64,000 nucleotides of DNA, from assembly GCA_900107185.1 (NCBI GenBank), contig FNPA01000004.1, positions 62,001 through 126,000 on the forward strand, written 5' to 3'. Below are positions 9,763 through 19,526 of the stretch, in pieces (position 1 is the first letter of the stretch; the number at the start of each line of letters is the position of its first letter). A program made the translations under genes and the position numbers. The notes below the pieces were generated by a model, which was given only the letters and a program-made list of their open reading frames with translations, ran no database searches and was not told the origin of the DNA. Source of the stretch: Ruminococcaceae bacterium YAD3003 (lineage in GTDB: Bacteria > Bacillota > Clostridia > Saccharofermentanales > Saccharofermentanaceae).

Positions 9763-10714
9763 TTTTGACCACATCCCGGTACTCCTTTATCAGACTGTTG
9801 ACGGCCTGAATGTCAGACCTGGCGGAACATATGTGGATTGCACAGCCGGAGGCGGCAGCCACAGTGCTGAGATTGCAAGAAGAATGAAGGGCCAGGGTAT
9901 TCTTGTATCGATCGATAAGGATGACGCGGCACTTGCAGCCTGCATGGAGAGAAGAGAATGCTTTGAAGGCATCAACTGGATGCCTGTTAAGTCAGACTAT
10001 AAAGATATAGATGATATTATCCGCAGCCTGAAGATCGGTAAGGTTGACGGCATCATGGCGGATCTCGGTGTTTCTTCATATCAGCTCGACACTGCTGAGA
10101 GAGGTTTCTCGTATATGAAGAATGGCCCTTTGGATATGAGAATGGACCCTAACGAGTGGCTGACGGCAGCAGAAGTAGTTAACAGATATTCCAGAGATGA
10201 TCTCGAAAGAATATTCAGAGAATACGGTGAAGAACATCACGCAGGAAGAATCGCTGACGGAATCTGTGAGAGAAGAAAGACAAAGCCTTTCACAAGAACT
10301 ACCGAACTGGCAAATGCTATCAAGGAGTATATGCCCGGTCACGGAAGAGGTGAAGACCAGCATCCTGCAAAGAGATGTTTCCAGGCGATAAGAATCGAAG
10401 TTAACCATGAGCTGGACGGACTGCAGTCATTGCTGACAGACGGAATAAGAAAACTTAAACCGGGCGGAAGATTCTGCGTTATTTCTTTCCATTCTTTGGA
10501 AGACAGAATCGTAAAGGAAGCGTTTAGAACAGCAGAGAGTCCCTGCACATGTCCCCGTGATTTCCCTGTATGCGTTTGCGGTAAGAAATCATTGGGAACA
10601 GTAATTACAAAGAAACCGATCGAACCTGAGCAGGAAGAGATCGAGATCAATCCGAGATCGAGAAGTTCAAAGCTCAGAATTTTCGAGAGAAACGATAACG
10701 AACAGTACAACTGA
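9746..10714 (+). CDS. rsmH: 16S rRNA (cytosine(1402)-N(4))-methyltransferase RsmH
   Basis: A 322-residue SAM-dependent methyltransferase (MraW) that modifies C1402 in the 30S decoding centre. HIPVLLYQTVDGL at the N-terminus, the SAM-binding VDCTAGGGSHS near residue 30, ADLGVSSYQLD near 105, GPLDMRMD, and RCFQAIRIEVN near 212 are all present, as is ISFHSLEDRIVK. The start lies inside the 3' end of mraZ, indicating coupled translation. Confidence 0.97.
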   Translation: MLKVSDFDHIPVLLYQTVDGLNVRPGGTYVDCTAGGGSHSAEIARRMKGQGILVSIDKDDAALAACMERRECFEGINWMPVKSDYKDIDDIIRSLKIGKVDGIMADLGVSSYQLDTAERGFSYMKNGPLDMRMDPNEWLTAAEVVNRYSRDDLERIFREYGEEHHAGRIADGICERRKTKPFTRTTELANAIKEYMPGHGRGEDQHPAKRCFQAIRIEVNHELDGLQSLLTDGIRKLKPGGRFCVISFHSLEDRIVKEAFRTAESPCTCPRDFPVCVCGKKSLGTVITKKPIEPEQEEIEINPRSRSSKLRIFERNDNEQYN

Positions 10715-10732
10715 TTAAGGTAAGAATAGTAA

Positions 10733-11404
10733 ATGGCAGTAGCATCAAGAAGAAAAGCACATAGCTTTGATATCGGAGTGGAAGATAAGACACTCCAGGA
10801 AGTGCTGTCTGCAAATAAGACAAATCTTACTTATAAAGACGGTGAATTCTCACAGACAGAAAACCTCATAATCGAAGAAGAGCCTCTGACAATTGAGCCG
10901 GAGAATGAACTCTTTACTTATGAGGATGTTCACGAGAGAGCTGTACAGTATGCAATTGAGCATGAAGATGCCAATGCAAAATTAGAGCAAAAGAAGAAGA
11001 CTAGAAGACTTACCAGAAGAAAGCTTTTCGAGACGATCATTTCAATCGGATTAGTTATCCTAATGGGATGTTTTGTAATGCTGCTTCTTTATCCTCAGAC
11101 TGAGATCTCAGAACTCGCAAGAGATAATTCAAATCTCAAGGATCAGATCAATACAACAAAACGAGAGATCGTAAATGCTGAAGAGAATGCTAACGGTATC
11201 GCTGACATGGACGTTATCCGTGCACAGGCAATCGATCTCGGCATGCAGGATCCTAACCAGAATCAGGTTATTAATCTTCCGATTCCTAATACTGATTCGT
11301 TGAAGACCAGAACAAATTACAACATCGACGGAATCAGTGATGAAGCGTACAAGGATTCCAAGGATGCATTGGCTGATTACTATGCAGCACACCCCGATAA
11401 GTAA
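10733..11404 (+). CDS. ftsL: FtsL-like septum protein
   Basis: A 223-residue bitopic protein in the ftsL slot of the dcw cluster. It has a long charged cytoplasmic N-terminus (~95 residues), a single transmembrane segment (about 97-118, preceded by a basic RRLTRRK stretch), a short leucine/asparagine-rich coiled coil and a polar tail. FtsL proteins are poorly conserved, so the call rests on topology and on position between rsmH and the penicillin-binding protein. It would join DivIC and DivIB/FtsQ at the septum. The N-terminal region is longer than in Bacillus FtsL. Confidence 0.78.
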   Translation: MAVASRRKAHSFDIGVEDKTLQEVLSANKTNLTYKDGEFSQTENLIIEEEPLTIEPENELFTYEDVHERAVQYAIEHEDANAKLEQKKKTRRLTRRKLFETIISIGLVILMGCFVMLLLYPQTEISELARDNSNLKDQINTTKREIVNAEENANGIADMDVIRAQAIDLGMQDPNQNQVINLPIPNTDSLKTRTNYNIDGISDEAYKDSKDALADYYAAHPDK

Positions 11405-11411
11405 CAGCAAA

Positions 11412-11428
11412 GGCCCCGTTAAGGGGTC
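11412..11428 (+). promoter_or_regulatory. Hairpin that overlaps the ribosome-binding site of the penicillin-binding protein gene
   Basis: GGCCCC (11412-11417) can pair with GGGGTC (11423-11428) across a five-base loop, giving five G-C pairs and one G-U. The right arm contains the AAGGGG-like ribosome site, six bases before the ATG at 11433. There is no T-run, so it does not look like a terminator. Translational control is an inference. Confidence 0.5.
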
Positions 11429-11432
11429 TGAT

Positions 11433-13856
11433 ATGTTCCGCAAAGAATCGAATCAGGAACAGCTCCCGCAGACAGAAAATGCGGAGCCTAAAAAGAAGCT
11501 GCGCATCAAGCCTTCTGTATTTGCAAAAGGCTGGATCGTTGTAGTAGCTGTCTTTGTTGTTTTATATCTGGGTTATGTTACATATAATCTCTATCAGACT
11601 ACGGTAAAAGATTACGATAAATATGCGAGAGCTGCTGCAGATGAGCAGTGGACTCTTATGACATATTCTGCAAATAGAGGAATGATCTACGATTCTAATA
11701 TGGTTCCTCTGGCATCCAATTCTTACGACTACACAGTAATCTGTTCACCTAAGATGGTTACTTCCACTGAACTTACCAGAGAACAGATCCTGACAGCTGT
11801 TGTTGAATATCTTGGAGTTTCATATGAGAAGATCGATTCGATAATTCCTGTTGATCCGACTGATACGAACGATCCGAAAAATGCAGTTGAAGGATGCGAC
11901 ATCATCAAAAATGTTCCTGTTGAGACGAAGGAAGCTTTTGAAAAGTATTTGAAAGATAATAAGGTCAAAGGCTTTGGTTTTGTTGCTGTTCCGCAGAGAT
12001 ATTACAACTACGGAAGTCTCGCATCACAGGTTATCGGTTACGCTAAAAATGATGGCGTGAGCCTTAACGGTCTCTATGGTCTCGAAGCTTATTATAACGA
12101 TGTCTTATCCGGTACTGACGGTTACAGATATTCAGAGACAGACGAAATCACAGGCGGTGTATTACCGTATTCTGATGCTACATCAGTTCCTGTAACTGAC
12201 GGAAAAAATATTGTTACCAACATTGATATCAGTATCCAGAGAATTGCGGAAGAGGCAGCTAAGGAAGCATACGAAAAGTACGATCCTATTGACGGTGTCT
12301 GTGCCATCGTAATGAATCCTTATACCGGTGCGATCTACGCAATGGTTTCACTTCCAAACTTCGACTGTAACGACCCTTACGCCAGACCGTTCGGAACAGG
12401 TGAGGAAGCATGGAATTACATGAGCGCTGATGACCGTGTCCAGTACGTTATGGCTAATGCTTGGCGTAACAGATGCGTATCTGATACTTACGAGCCTGGT
12501 TCAACATTTAAGTCGCTTACAACATGTATGGCATTTGAGGAGAATCTCGCAAACGAAGAAGAGTTGTTCAGTGATGAGCCTATCGCGGTATCCTCAACAC
12601 ATACGATCTCCTGCTGGCTCCAGAAATCCGGTGGCTATAACCACGGTATGGAAACACTCGAGAAAGCGTTCCAGAACTCCTGTAACCCTGTCTTTACACA
12701 GCTCGCTTACAGAATCGGAATTACCAAGTATTATTCATATGTACGTATGCTCGGTTTCTACGATAAGACCGGTATCGATCTCCCTGCTGAAGGTAAGGGA
12801 ATCTTCCATAAGAATCCTACATCGGTCGACATGGCGGTTTTGGCATACGGAGAGTCTTCAACGGTTACACCTATCCAGCTGATCACTTCATATTGCGCCA
12901 TCATTAACGGTGGTAACCTTATGGTTCCGCACATCGTAAAATACATCACGGATTCACAGGGAAATATCGTCGATGAGATCGAACCTGAAGTTGTACGTAC
13001 GGTGTTCTCTGAAAATACATGTAAGCGTGTAAGAACCCTGATGGAAGGCGTTGTAACCGACGGTACAGGTTCTGCAGGTAAAGTTGCCGGTTATTCTGTA
13101 GCTGGTAAAACATCTACATCTACAATCGACGTTGGTGACCTTAAGGGTGCACACGTTCTCTCATTCTCATGCTATGCTCCTTCTTACGACCCTAAGATCG
13201 CAGTCCTCGTTGTAATTAACAAGCCGAGAGACTTCTCAGTAGGTTCATCTTCTGCGGCTTCAACTGCAGCAAAGATCGTTGAGGGTACATTATCTTACAT
13301 GGGCGTTGAGAGAAGATTTACATCAGAAGAATACGACCAGCTCCTCAAGCAGTGGTATGTACAGAAGGTTGACGGATTACCTGCAGCACAGGCTGCTTCA
13401 AGGATCTCCGTAAACGGACTTTCCACACTTTACGGAACAATGGATATGAAGTCAGATACTATCGTTGCTACAACACATCCTGACTATACATATATGCTCT
13501 ATAAGACAGGAATTGTTGTTCTTTATCCTGAAGGAGTAACAAAGGATGAGTGGCTCACAACGAGAGTTCCGAATATGACAGGCATGTCAGCTGTCGAGTG
13601 TATTGAGGCATGTCTGAAAGTAAATCTCAACTGCAAGATAGACAGTGAGAGTGATATCACGGGAATCTGTTATGAACAGAGCATCACATCAGGATCGATC
13701 GTCTATGCGGGAGATATTGTCTACGTAAAACTCTCGAATACGATAACACCTTCATATCAGCAGGCAACGCCTACACCTGTTGATACATCAAGCGGAAGCG
13801 ATGAAGACGGAAGAGTTGCTTTGCCGCCGGAAAATCACGACGACGAAGACGACTAG
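11433..13856 (+). CDS. Class B penicillin-binding protein with PASTA domain (FtsI/SpoVD family)
   Basis: An 807-residue septal transpeptidase. There is a short cytoplasmic tail, one transmembrane helix (about 28-50), a dimerisation domain, the transpeptidase domain and a C-terminal PASTA-like domain (about 700-765). Active-site motifs are STFK (S357, K360), SCN near 415 and, in place of the usual KTG, KTS near 557. A Ser/Asp/Glu-rich tail ends the protein. ATG 11433 is preferred because an upstream in-frame extension overlaps ftsL and reads as non-homologous sequence. It is the only class B PBP here, so it could serve division, sporulation or both. Confidence 0.92.
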   Translation: MFRKESNQEQLPQTENAEPKKKLRIKPSVFAKGWIVVVAVFVVLYLGYVTYNLYQTTVKDYDKYARAAADEQWTLMTYSANRGMIYDSNMVPLASNSYDYTVICSPKMVTSTELTREQILTAVVEYLGVSYEKIDSIIPVDPTDTNDPKNAVEGCDIIKNVPVETKEAFEKYLKDNKVKGFGFVAVPQRYYNYGSLASQVIGYAKNDGVSLNGLYGLEAYYNDVLSGTDGYRYSETDEITGGVLPYSDATSVPVTDGKNIVTNIDISIQRIAEEAAKEAYEKYDPIDGVCAIVMNPYTGAIYAMVSLPNFDCNDPYARPFGTGEEAWNYMSADDRVQYVMANAWRNRCVSDTYEPGSTFKSLTTCMAFEENLANEEELFSDEPIAVSSTHTISCWLQKSGGYNHGMETLEKAFQNSCNPVFTQLAYRIGITKYYSYVRMLGFYDKTGIDLPAEGKGIFHKNPTSVDMAVLAYGESSTVTPIQLITSYCAIINGGNLMVPHIVKYITDSQGNIVDEIEPEVVRTVFSENTCKRVRTLMEGVVTDGTGSAGKVAGYSVAGKTSTSTIDVGDLKGAHVLSFSCYAPSYDPKIAVLVVINKPRDFSVGSSSAASTAAKIVEGTLSYMGVERRFTSEEYDQLLKQWYVQKVDGLPAAQAASRISVNGLSTLYGTMDMKSDTIVATTHPDYTYMLYKTGIVVLYPEGVTKDEWLTTRVPNMTGMSAVECIEACLKVNLNCKIDSESDITGICYEQSITSGSIVYAGDIVYVKLSNTITPSYQQATPTPVDTSSGSDEDGRVALPPENHDDEDD

Positions 13857-14000
13857 TATATTGACGCACAAACATAAGACAGCCTTGCTATATAATTTCA
13901 TTCTTTTTGCCACATAAGAGATTGCATATTTTGATTTAATATAGTTGTCGGTCAAATATACAAAACCAATTGGTTACTGAAATAAAAGAGGAAGTTAGAA

Positions 14001-15509
14001 ATGCTGCTCGAGAGCGTTCTTAACAATATCGAATATAAGCTTATATCCGGGGATCTTGATAAAGAGATCACTTCTGTTGAATTTGATTCACGTAAGGTTG
14101 TTCCGGGTTCTCTTTTTGTTTGTGTAGCGGGCTTTACTGTAGACGGTCATTCCTTTGCTGTGAAGGCTGCTGAACAGGGTGCTTCTGCCGTTGTAGTTGA
14201 TACAAACAGACAGTTGCTCAGTAACGAAGAATTGATCAAGATCAGCCAGCAATTTGACATAGCTGTCGTGGAAATAGAGCATACTCATAAATACTTATCT
14301 GATCTGTGTGCTAACTTCTACGGGCATCCTGAGAATAAATTGGCCGTATTTGGAATTACCGGAACTAAGGGTAAGACAACTACGGCTTTTATGTTGAGAG
14401 AAATTCTCGAGAAGAGCGGTAAAGAAACAGGTCTTATCGGCACGGTCTGCAACATCATTGCAGGAGAAAAGATCCATGCCGCACATACGACTCCTGAATC
14501 AAAAGATCTCTATGAGATGATGGGTACTCTTGTTTCTAAGGGTGCTGATTCCCTTGTTATGGAAGTATCATCCCAGGGCCTTAAACTCGACAGAGTAAGA
14601 GGCATCAGATATAGGACAGCAGCATTTACAAATCTTTACGAAGATCACATCGCGCCTAATGAGCATCCTGATATGGAAGACTACATTTCATGTAAGCTCA
14701 AGATCTTCGATAACTGTGATACCGGAATACTTAACGCTGACTGCAGTGTAGCTGACAGAGTAACAGGTTATTGCGATGGCAGAGTTGATCTTATTACATA
14801 TGGTATCGACAGAGATGCTGATTTCGTGGCAAGGAACCTCAGACCTGAGAGAAGAGGACATGTAACAGGAACGGTTTTCGAGCTCGATTCCGAATACTAT
14901 AAGGGCGATATCTTCGTAGCACTCCCGGGCAAATTTAATGTATACAACGCGCTCTGTGCTATTGTTACGGCATACAAAGAAGGAATTGATATCGAAGTTG
15001 TTAAGAGTGCGTTGGAAACGATCAGTGTTCCAGGAAGAATGCAGCCTGTCGAAAACAATTTCGGAGTGAATATTCTTGTTGATTATGCCCACAATGCCGC
15101 AGCATTGGAGAGCGTGCTTAATACACTCAAAGAATATACGGAAGGCAGGATAATTACTGTCTTCGGATGCGGAGGAAACCGTTCCAGAACGAGGCGTTTT
15201 GAGATGGGCGAAGTATCCGGAAATCTGTCTGACTACACGATAATAACATCCGATAATCCGAGAAACGAGGAGCCGGATGCGATCATAACGGATATCGTAA
15301 CAGGTATATCCAAAACAGAAGGAAAATACGAGATCGAATCTGACAGGAGCAAAGCAATCAGATTGTCTGTTTCAATGGCAAATGCAGGCGATACAGTTCT
15401 TATCGCAGGCAAGGGTCACGAGGACTATCAGATTTTTGCAGACAAGACCATTCATTTCGATGACTGTCAGCAGGCACGTGAAGCCGTATTGGAGCGAGAA
15501 GGAAAATAA
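14001..15509 (+). CDS. murE: UDP-N-acetylmuramoyl-tripeptide synthetase MurE (meso-DAP type)
   Basis: A 502-residue Mur ligase that adds the third stem-peptide residue. The P-loop GITGTKGKTTT lies near residue 117, TTPESKDLYEMM follows, and DNPRNEEP near residue 418 is the DNPR motif that selects meso-diaminopimelate over lysine. This predicts an A1gamma-type, DAP-containing wall. A GAGGAAG ribosome site precedes the ATG. The 144-base gap upstream has a TATAAT at 13891 but no matching -35, so I list no promoter. It overlaps murF by one base. Confidence 0.96.
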   Translation: MLLESVLNNIEYKLISGDLDKEITSVEFDSRKVVPGSLFVCVAGFTVDGHSFAVKAAEQGASAVVVDTNRQLLSNEELIKISQQFDIAVVEIEHTHKYLSDLCANFYGHPENKLAVFGITGTKGKTTTAFMLREILEKSGKETGLIGTVCNIIAGEKIHAAHTTPESKDLYEMMGTLVSKGADSLVMEVSSQGLKLDRVRGIRYRTAAFTNLYEDHIAPNEHPDMEDYISCKLKIFDNCDTGILNADCSVADRVTGYCDGRVDLITYGIDRDADFVARNLRPERRGHVTGTVFELDSEYYKGDIFVALPGKFNVYNALCAIVTAYKEGIDIEVVKSALETISVPGRMQPVENNFGVNILVDYAHNAAALESVLNTLKEYTEGRIITVFGCGGNRSRTRRFEMGEVSGNLSDYTIITSDNPRNEEPDAIITDIVTGISKTEGKYEIESDRSKAIRLSVSMANAGDTVLIAGKGHEDYQIFADKTIHFDDCQQAREAVLEREGK

Positions 15510-16963
15510 TGATGTTTACACTTGAGGAAGTCAAGAAAGCTGTCGGCGGAAAACTGGTTTCAAAGACCGGTGAAAATGTTTTCGCCACATCAATAGATGT
15601 AACCGGGGTATCTACAGATACAAGAACGATTCAGAAAGGTGAATTGTTTATTGCCCTGCAGGGAGAGAATTTCGATGGAAACAAGTTCCTCTCAAAGGCA
15701 ATGGAACTGGGTGCTTGCGCAGTTGTAACCAACGATGAACAGGCAGTACCTGATGGCGCTATTGCGATTATCGTAAGTGATACTGTCAGGGCACTGGGTC
15801 TTCTTGCAAATCATTACAGATTTAAACTCGGATGCAAGGTAATTGCAGTTACAGGTTCAGTCGGTAAAACATCTACAAGAACCATGATTACCGAAGTGTT
15901 GAAGACAGGTCTTAAAGTTCACTCGACAACAGCCAATAACAATAACGAGATCGGTATGTCAAAGACGATTCTCTCTGCACCTGAAGATTCAGAAGTTATT
16001 GTTGTTGAGATGGGTATGAGAGGCTTAGGTCAGATTTCATATCTTACAAAGATCGCTCGACCAGACATCGCAATAATTACTAACATCGGTTATTCACATA
16101 TCGAAATTCTCGAGAGCAAAGACAATATTATGAAGGCCAAGATGGAGATCTGCGAAGGTCTTACTGACGGCGGTATCGTTGCAGTTAACAGCGACGACAG
16201 AAAGCTTTTCGATACATGTGTAAAAGAATTGCCTATCAATAATTTCATTGCAGGTATTCAGGTAAGAGAAGATGATGATCTTCCTTGTCCTCTCGTTGTT
16301 TCCGCATGCAATGTCAAAGAAACTGACAGCGGTATGTCTTTTGGCGCGAGCCTCAACAGAATGGGTGAGAGATCAGAATTCACTGTTCCGCTCAGCATCG
16401 GAACATATGGTGAGAGCTATATCAGAAATGCTCTGTTTGCAATCTTTTGCGCATACATGACAGGTATTACGAAGACTCCTGAAATGCAGCAGAAAATTGC
16501 CAAGGTCATTAATGACAGAAGTGCCATGGACGGAAGAGGAGCCATTACAGAGACAGCTAAATATCTCGTCATGAATGATGCTTATAATGCATCACCTGAA
16601 TCAATGGAAAACGCGTTCCTTAATTTCTCTAAGAAGGCAAAGGGACACCGTAAGGTTCTTGCGCTCGGCGGCATGTTGGAACTCGGCAAATTTGCTCCGG
16701 GCCTTCATGAATTAACAGGAAAATCCTGTGCTTCGTATGACTTCGACAGAGTGTTTGTAACCGGTGATAATGCTGATGACTTTATCAGAGGCGCTCATAT
16801 GGTTGATATGAAGTTGGAAATAGTAAAATGTAAGGATACAGATGACGTCAAAAGACGTCTTGAAGAATATGTAAGAGACGGTGATGCATTGCTGTTTAAG
16901 GCATCACACGGATTTGGATTTGAGAAGGTAGCTAAGAGCTTTATCGAGAAGGGAAACGCATAA
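15509..16963 (+). CDS. murF: UDP-N-acetylmuramoyl-tripeptide-D-alanyl-D-alanine ligase MurF
   Basis: A 484-residue Mur ligase that adds D-Ala-D-Ala to the UDP-MurNAc-tripeptide. VSTDTRTIQKGELFIAL in the N-terminal domain, the P-loop VTGSVGKTST near residue 113, NNNNEIG and VVEMGMRGLGQI are MurF hallmarks, as is NDAYNASPESM near 350. The start overlaps the murE stop; a second ATG three bases later is also possible. murF is followed directly by ftsW, skipping the mraY and murD genes expected here. Confidence 0.96.
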   Translation: MMFTLEEVKKAVGGKLVSKTGENVFATSIDVTGVSTDTRTIQKGELFIALQGENFDGNKFLSKAMELGACAVVTNDEQAVPDGAIAIIVSDTVRALGLLANHYRFKLGCKVIAVTGSVGKTSTRTMITEVLKTGLKVHSTTANNNNEIGMSKTILSAPEDSEVIVVEMGMRGLGQISYLTKIARPDIAIITNIGYSHIEILESKDNIMKAKMEICEGLTDGGIVAVNSDDRKLFDTCVKELPINNFIAGIQVREDDDLPCPLVVSACNVKETDSGMSFGASLNRMGERSEFTVPLSIGTYGESYIRNALFAIFCAYMTGITKTPEMQQKIAKVINDRSAMDGRGAITETAKYLVMNDAYNASPESMENAFLNFSKKAKGHRKVLALGGMLELGKFAPGLHELTGKSCASYDFDRVFVTGDNADDFIRGAHMVDMKLEIVKCKDTDDVKRRLEEYVRDGDALLFKASHGFGFEKVAKSFIEKGNA

Positions 16964-16966
16964 GAA

Positions 16967-18391
16967 ATGCCTGAAAAGACCAGACATATTATTCCGCCCA
17001 CAGATGCTTCCGGTCACGTAACTAAACCGGAAGAGAAAAAGGCTGTAATTACGGATATCGATAGTCTTATCGAACCTCCGTCAAAGCCTTCTCTCGAAGG
17101 TATTAATGTTGCCAAGATCGAGAAGGCGGTGAGATCTGCCGACATCGGAATGATCATTATGATCTTCATAATGCTCGTGTTCGGTCTCGTAATCCTTTAT
17201 TCGGTTTCCGGTCCTGACGCTTACGGTCAGTTCCAGGATTCATCATGGTTCCTTACAAGACAGATCAGATTTACAATTGCCGGAATTGTAATGATGTTTA
17301 TCGTTTCATTTATTCCAATCGAATTCTTTGGTCAGAAATGGATCGCCATATCAGCTTTCATCTTAAGCCTCGGCCTCGCGTTCGCAACGTTGGCGATGGG
17401 CGTAGGACGTGAGCACGGTGCGAGCCGCTGGATCAACATCGGACCTATCCAGCTCCAGAGTTCTGAGATTATCAAGGTCGCTCTTATCGTTGCCTTTGCA
17501 GGTTACCGTGCCACTATCACAAAACTCCGTGCAGACGGTAAGATCAAACAGCCTAAATCTGACCTGGCAAAGCTTCTTAAGAACACCATGATCGATTTCA
17601 TTTTCCCTATCGGAATGTGTGTTCTCGTCGATATCGTCATCGTATTACAGCCGCACGTTTCATGCTTCATCATCATTGCTGCCGTTATCTTTATGTGCGC
17701 TCTCATTTCAGAGATTCCGATTAAGTCCTGGTTAGTCGGAATGCTGGCAATGGTTCTCGTCGGCGGAGCTGTCGGTGCGATGGTACTCGCTCTGTCTCCT
17801 GCTGATACGCGTGATAGATTCATGAAGAACTACGCACACGTTTTCAAGCGTATTCAGATCTTCAATGCAGACGAAGAGACAGAAGAAGAGGAGAGCACAC
17901 TTACAAAGGACGATACCCGACAGGTTGATAACGCCCATAATGCTTTGGGTTCAGGTGGAATGTGGGGTGTAGGACTCGGCAATTCCAGATCTAAATACAA
18001 TTACGTTTCTGAGGCTCAGAACGACTATATTTTCTCTATCTATATCGAGGAGACAGGCTTTGTGGGAGGTGTCATATTGATACTGATGTATCTTGTGATG
18101 TTCCTAATGTGCCTGAGGGTATGCTGGCGGGCCAAAGACGTGTTCTCGCGAACTATCGCTACAGGGTGTACAGCGCTCATTTTCGTTGAAGTTCTGATGA
18201 ACTTCTCGGTTGAGCTGCAGATCATTCCTTCCACCGGCGTAACGCTTCCTTTTATCAGTTACGGCGGAACGGCGCAGATTTCACTTCTTATCGCATATGG
18301 TCTCATAATGTCTGTTTCCAGAAGTGGAACTATACGTCCTTCCAAGAAGAAAGAGCAGCTCTCAGCCAGAGCTGTCAGGACAGGAGCATGA
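16967..18391 (+). CDS. ftsW: SEDS septal peptidoglycan polymerase FtsW
   Basis: A 474-residue SEDS-family membrane protein, the septal glycan polymerase that works with the PBP encoded at 11433. The first ~55 residues are a polar, proline- and lysine-rich cytoplasmic extension. About ten transmembrane helices follow, with a charged extracytoplasmic loop (EETEEEES) near residue 305. Signatures are IQLQSSEIIKVALI near 163 and LPFISYGGTAQ near the C-terminus. It starts three bases after the murF stop. The basic tail is serine/lysine-rich. Confidence 0.93.
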   Translation: MPEKTRHIIPPTDASGHVTKPEEKKAVITDIDSLIEPPSKPSLEGINVAKIEKAVRSADIGMIIMIFIMLVFGLVILYSVSGPDAYGQFQDSSWFLTRQIRFTIAGIVMMFIVSFIPIEFFGQKWIAISAFILSLGLAFATLAMGVGREHGASRWINIGPIQLQSSEIIKVALIVAFAGYRATITKLRADGKIKQPKSDLAKLLKNTMIDFIFPIGMCVLVDIVIVLQPHVSCFIIIAAVIFMCALISEIPIKSWLVGMLAMVLVGGAVGAMVLALSPADTRDRFMKNYAHVFKRIQIFNADEETEEEESTLTKDDTRQVDNAHNALGSGGMWGVGLGNSRSKYNYVSEAQNDYIFSIYIEETGFVGGVILILMYLVMFLMCLRVCWRAKDVFSRTIATGCTALIFVEVLMNFSVELQIIPSTGVTLPFISYGGTAQISLLIAYGLIMSVSRSGTIRPSKKKEQLSARAVRTGA

Positions 18392-18395
18392 TCTT

Positions 18396-19508
18396 ATGGA
18401 AAGACGGTATATGATCACAGGCGGAGGCACGTCGGGACACATCAACCCGGCTCTTGCTATTGCAGGTCTCTTACAGGATGATGCTGAAGCAAATGGTGAT
18501 ACATGTAAGATCATATTTACCGGCAGGAAAATCGGTCTTGAAGGTGAGCTCGTACCTAAGGCTGGTTATGAGTTTAAAGATGTTGAAGCATTGCCGATGC
18601 CTTCTAAACCGTCGCCTAAATTGATCAAAGCATATGCAGCTTTGCAGCGTGGTAAGAAGCAGTGTATCTCACTCATAAAAGAGTTTAATCCCGAATGTGT
18701 TATCAGCACCGGCGGCTATGTCAGCGGACCGCTTCTTTCTGCTGCTAAAAAACTCAATGTGCCTATCATGATCCATGAGGCAAATGCGTTCCCGGGAAGA
18801 GCAAACAAATTCTTATCCCGTGGTGCAGCGCTTGTAATGACAGGATTCCCCGGACAGGAAGCAATTTTTTCTAAAGCGAAAAAAGTTGTATATACAGGTA
18901 ACCCTGTAAGAAACATGATGTTCGGCAGAACAAAGGAAGAGTCCAGAAAAGAACTCGGAATAGATCCTGACCGCAAGATGGTATTTACCATGGGCGGATC
19001 TCTCGGCTCTGCAACGCTTACGAATTTTGTTTTCGAGGCGGCTAAGAAACCCGAAAACAAAGATGTCTATTTCTTTATTTCCGTAGGAAAACATAACTCA
19101 GTTGAGATCACTCCGGAAATACTTGCCATCCCGAATCTTGAGATAAGAGAATACATCGACAGACCTGACCTCTATATGTCAGCAGCCGATTGTTCCATTC
19201 TTCGTGCAGGTGCGGTTACCTGCGCAGAGATTACCGCAACAGGTGCGTGCGCAATCATGGTTCCTTATCCTTTCGCTGCTCATGACCATCAGACATATAA
19301 TGCTAATTCACTTGCTCAAAAGGGTGCAGGAATTGTTGTCAGTGACGATGAAGTAAAACAGGGAAAACTCGAAAGTGTTTTGCGTGATCTGTTAAACGAT
19401 CCTGTCAGACAGGAGAATATCAGAAAGGCGAGCGAAAACCTAGCAATTAAGGATACCGGTAAGCGTATAACCGATGCCATAAAGTCAGCCCTTGGGAATA
19501 ACCGGTAA
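18396..19508 (+). CDS. murG: Undecaprenyl-PP-MurNAc-pentapeptide GlcNAc transferase MurG
   Basis: A 370-residue GT28 glycosyltransferase that converts lipid I to lipid II on the inner membrane face. The N-terminal GGGTSGHINPALAI loop, ISTGGYVSGPLL near 100, HEANAFPGRANK, and the C-terminal domain with TMGGSLGS and RAGAVTCAEI are all present. ATG 18396 follows GGAG (18383-18386) and gives the correct N-terminus; a longer in-frame reading would overlap ftsW. The step before it, MraY, is not encoded nearby. Confidence 0.96.
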   Translation: MERRYMITGGGTSGHINPALAIAGLLQDDAEANGDTCKIIFTGRKIGLEGELVPKAGYEFKDVEALPMPSKPSPKLIKAYAALQRGKKQCISLIKEFNPECVISTGGYVSGPLLSAAKKLNVPIMIHEANAFPGRANKFLSRGAALVMTGFPGQEAIFSKAKKVVYTGNPVRNMMFGRTKEESRKELGIDPDRKMVFTMGGSLGSATLTNFVFEAAKKPENKDVYFFISVGKHNSVEITPEILAIPNLEIREYIDRPDLYMSAADCSILRAGAVTCAEITATGACAIMVPYPFAAHDHQTYNANSLAQKGAGIVVSDDEVKQGKLESVLRDLLNDPVRQENIRKASENLAIKDTGKRITDAIKSALGNNR

Positions 19509-19526
19509 ACTGATACAATATAGTTT

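Noticed and set aside
13891-13896. TATAAT upstream of murE
   Set aside because: No -35-like hexamer lies at 15-19 bases; the nearest, TTGACG at 13861, is 24 bases away. I do not call a promoter.
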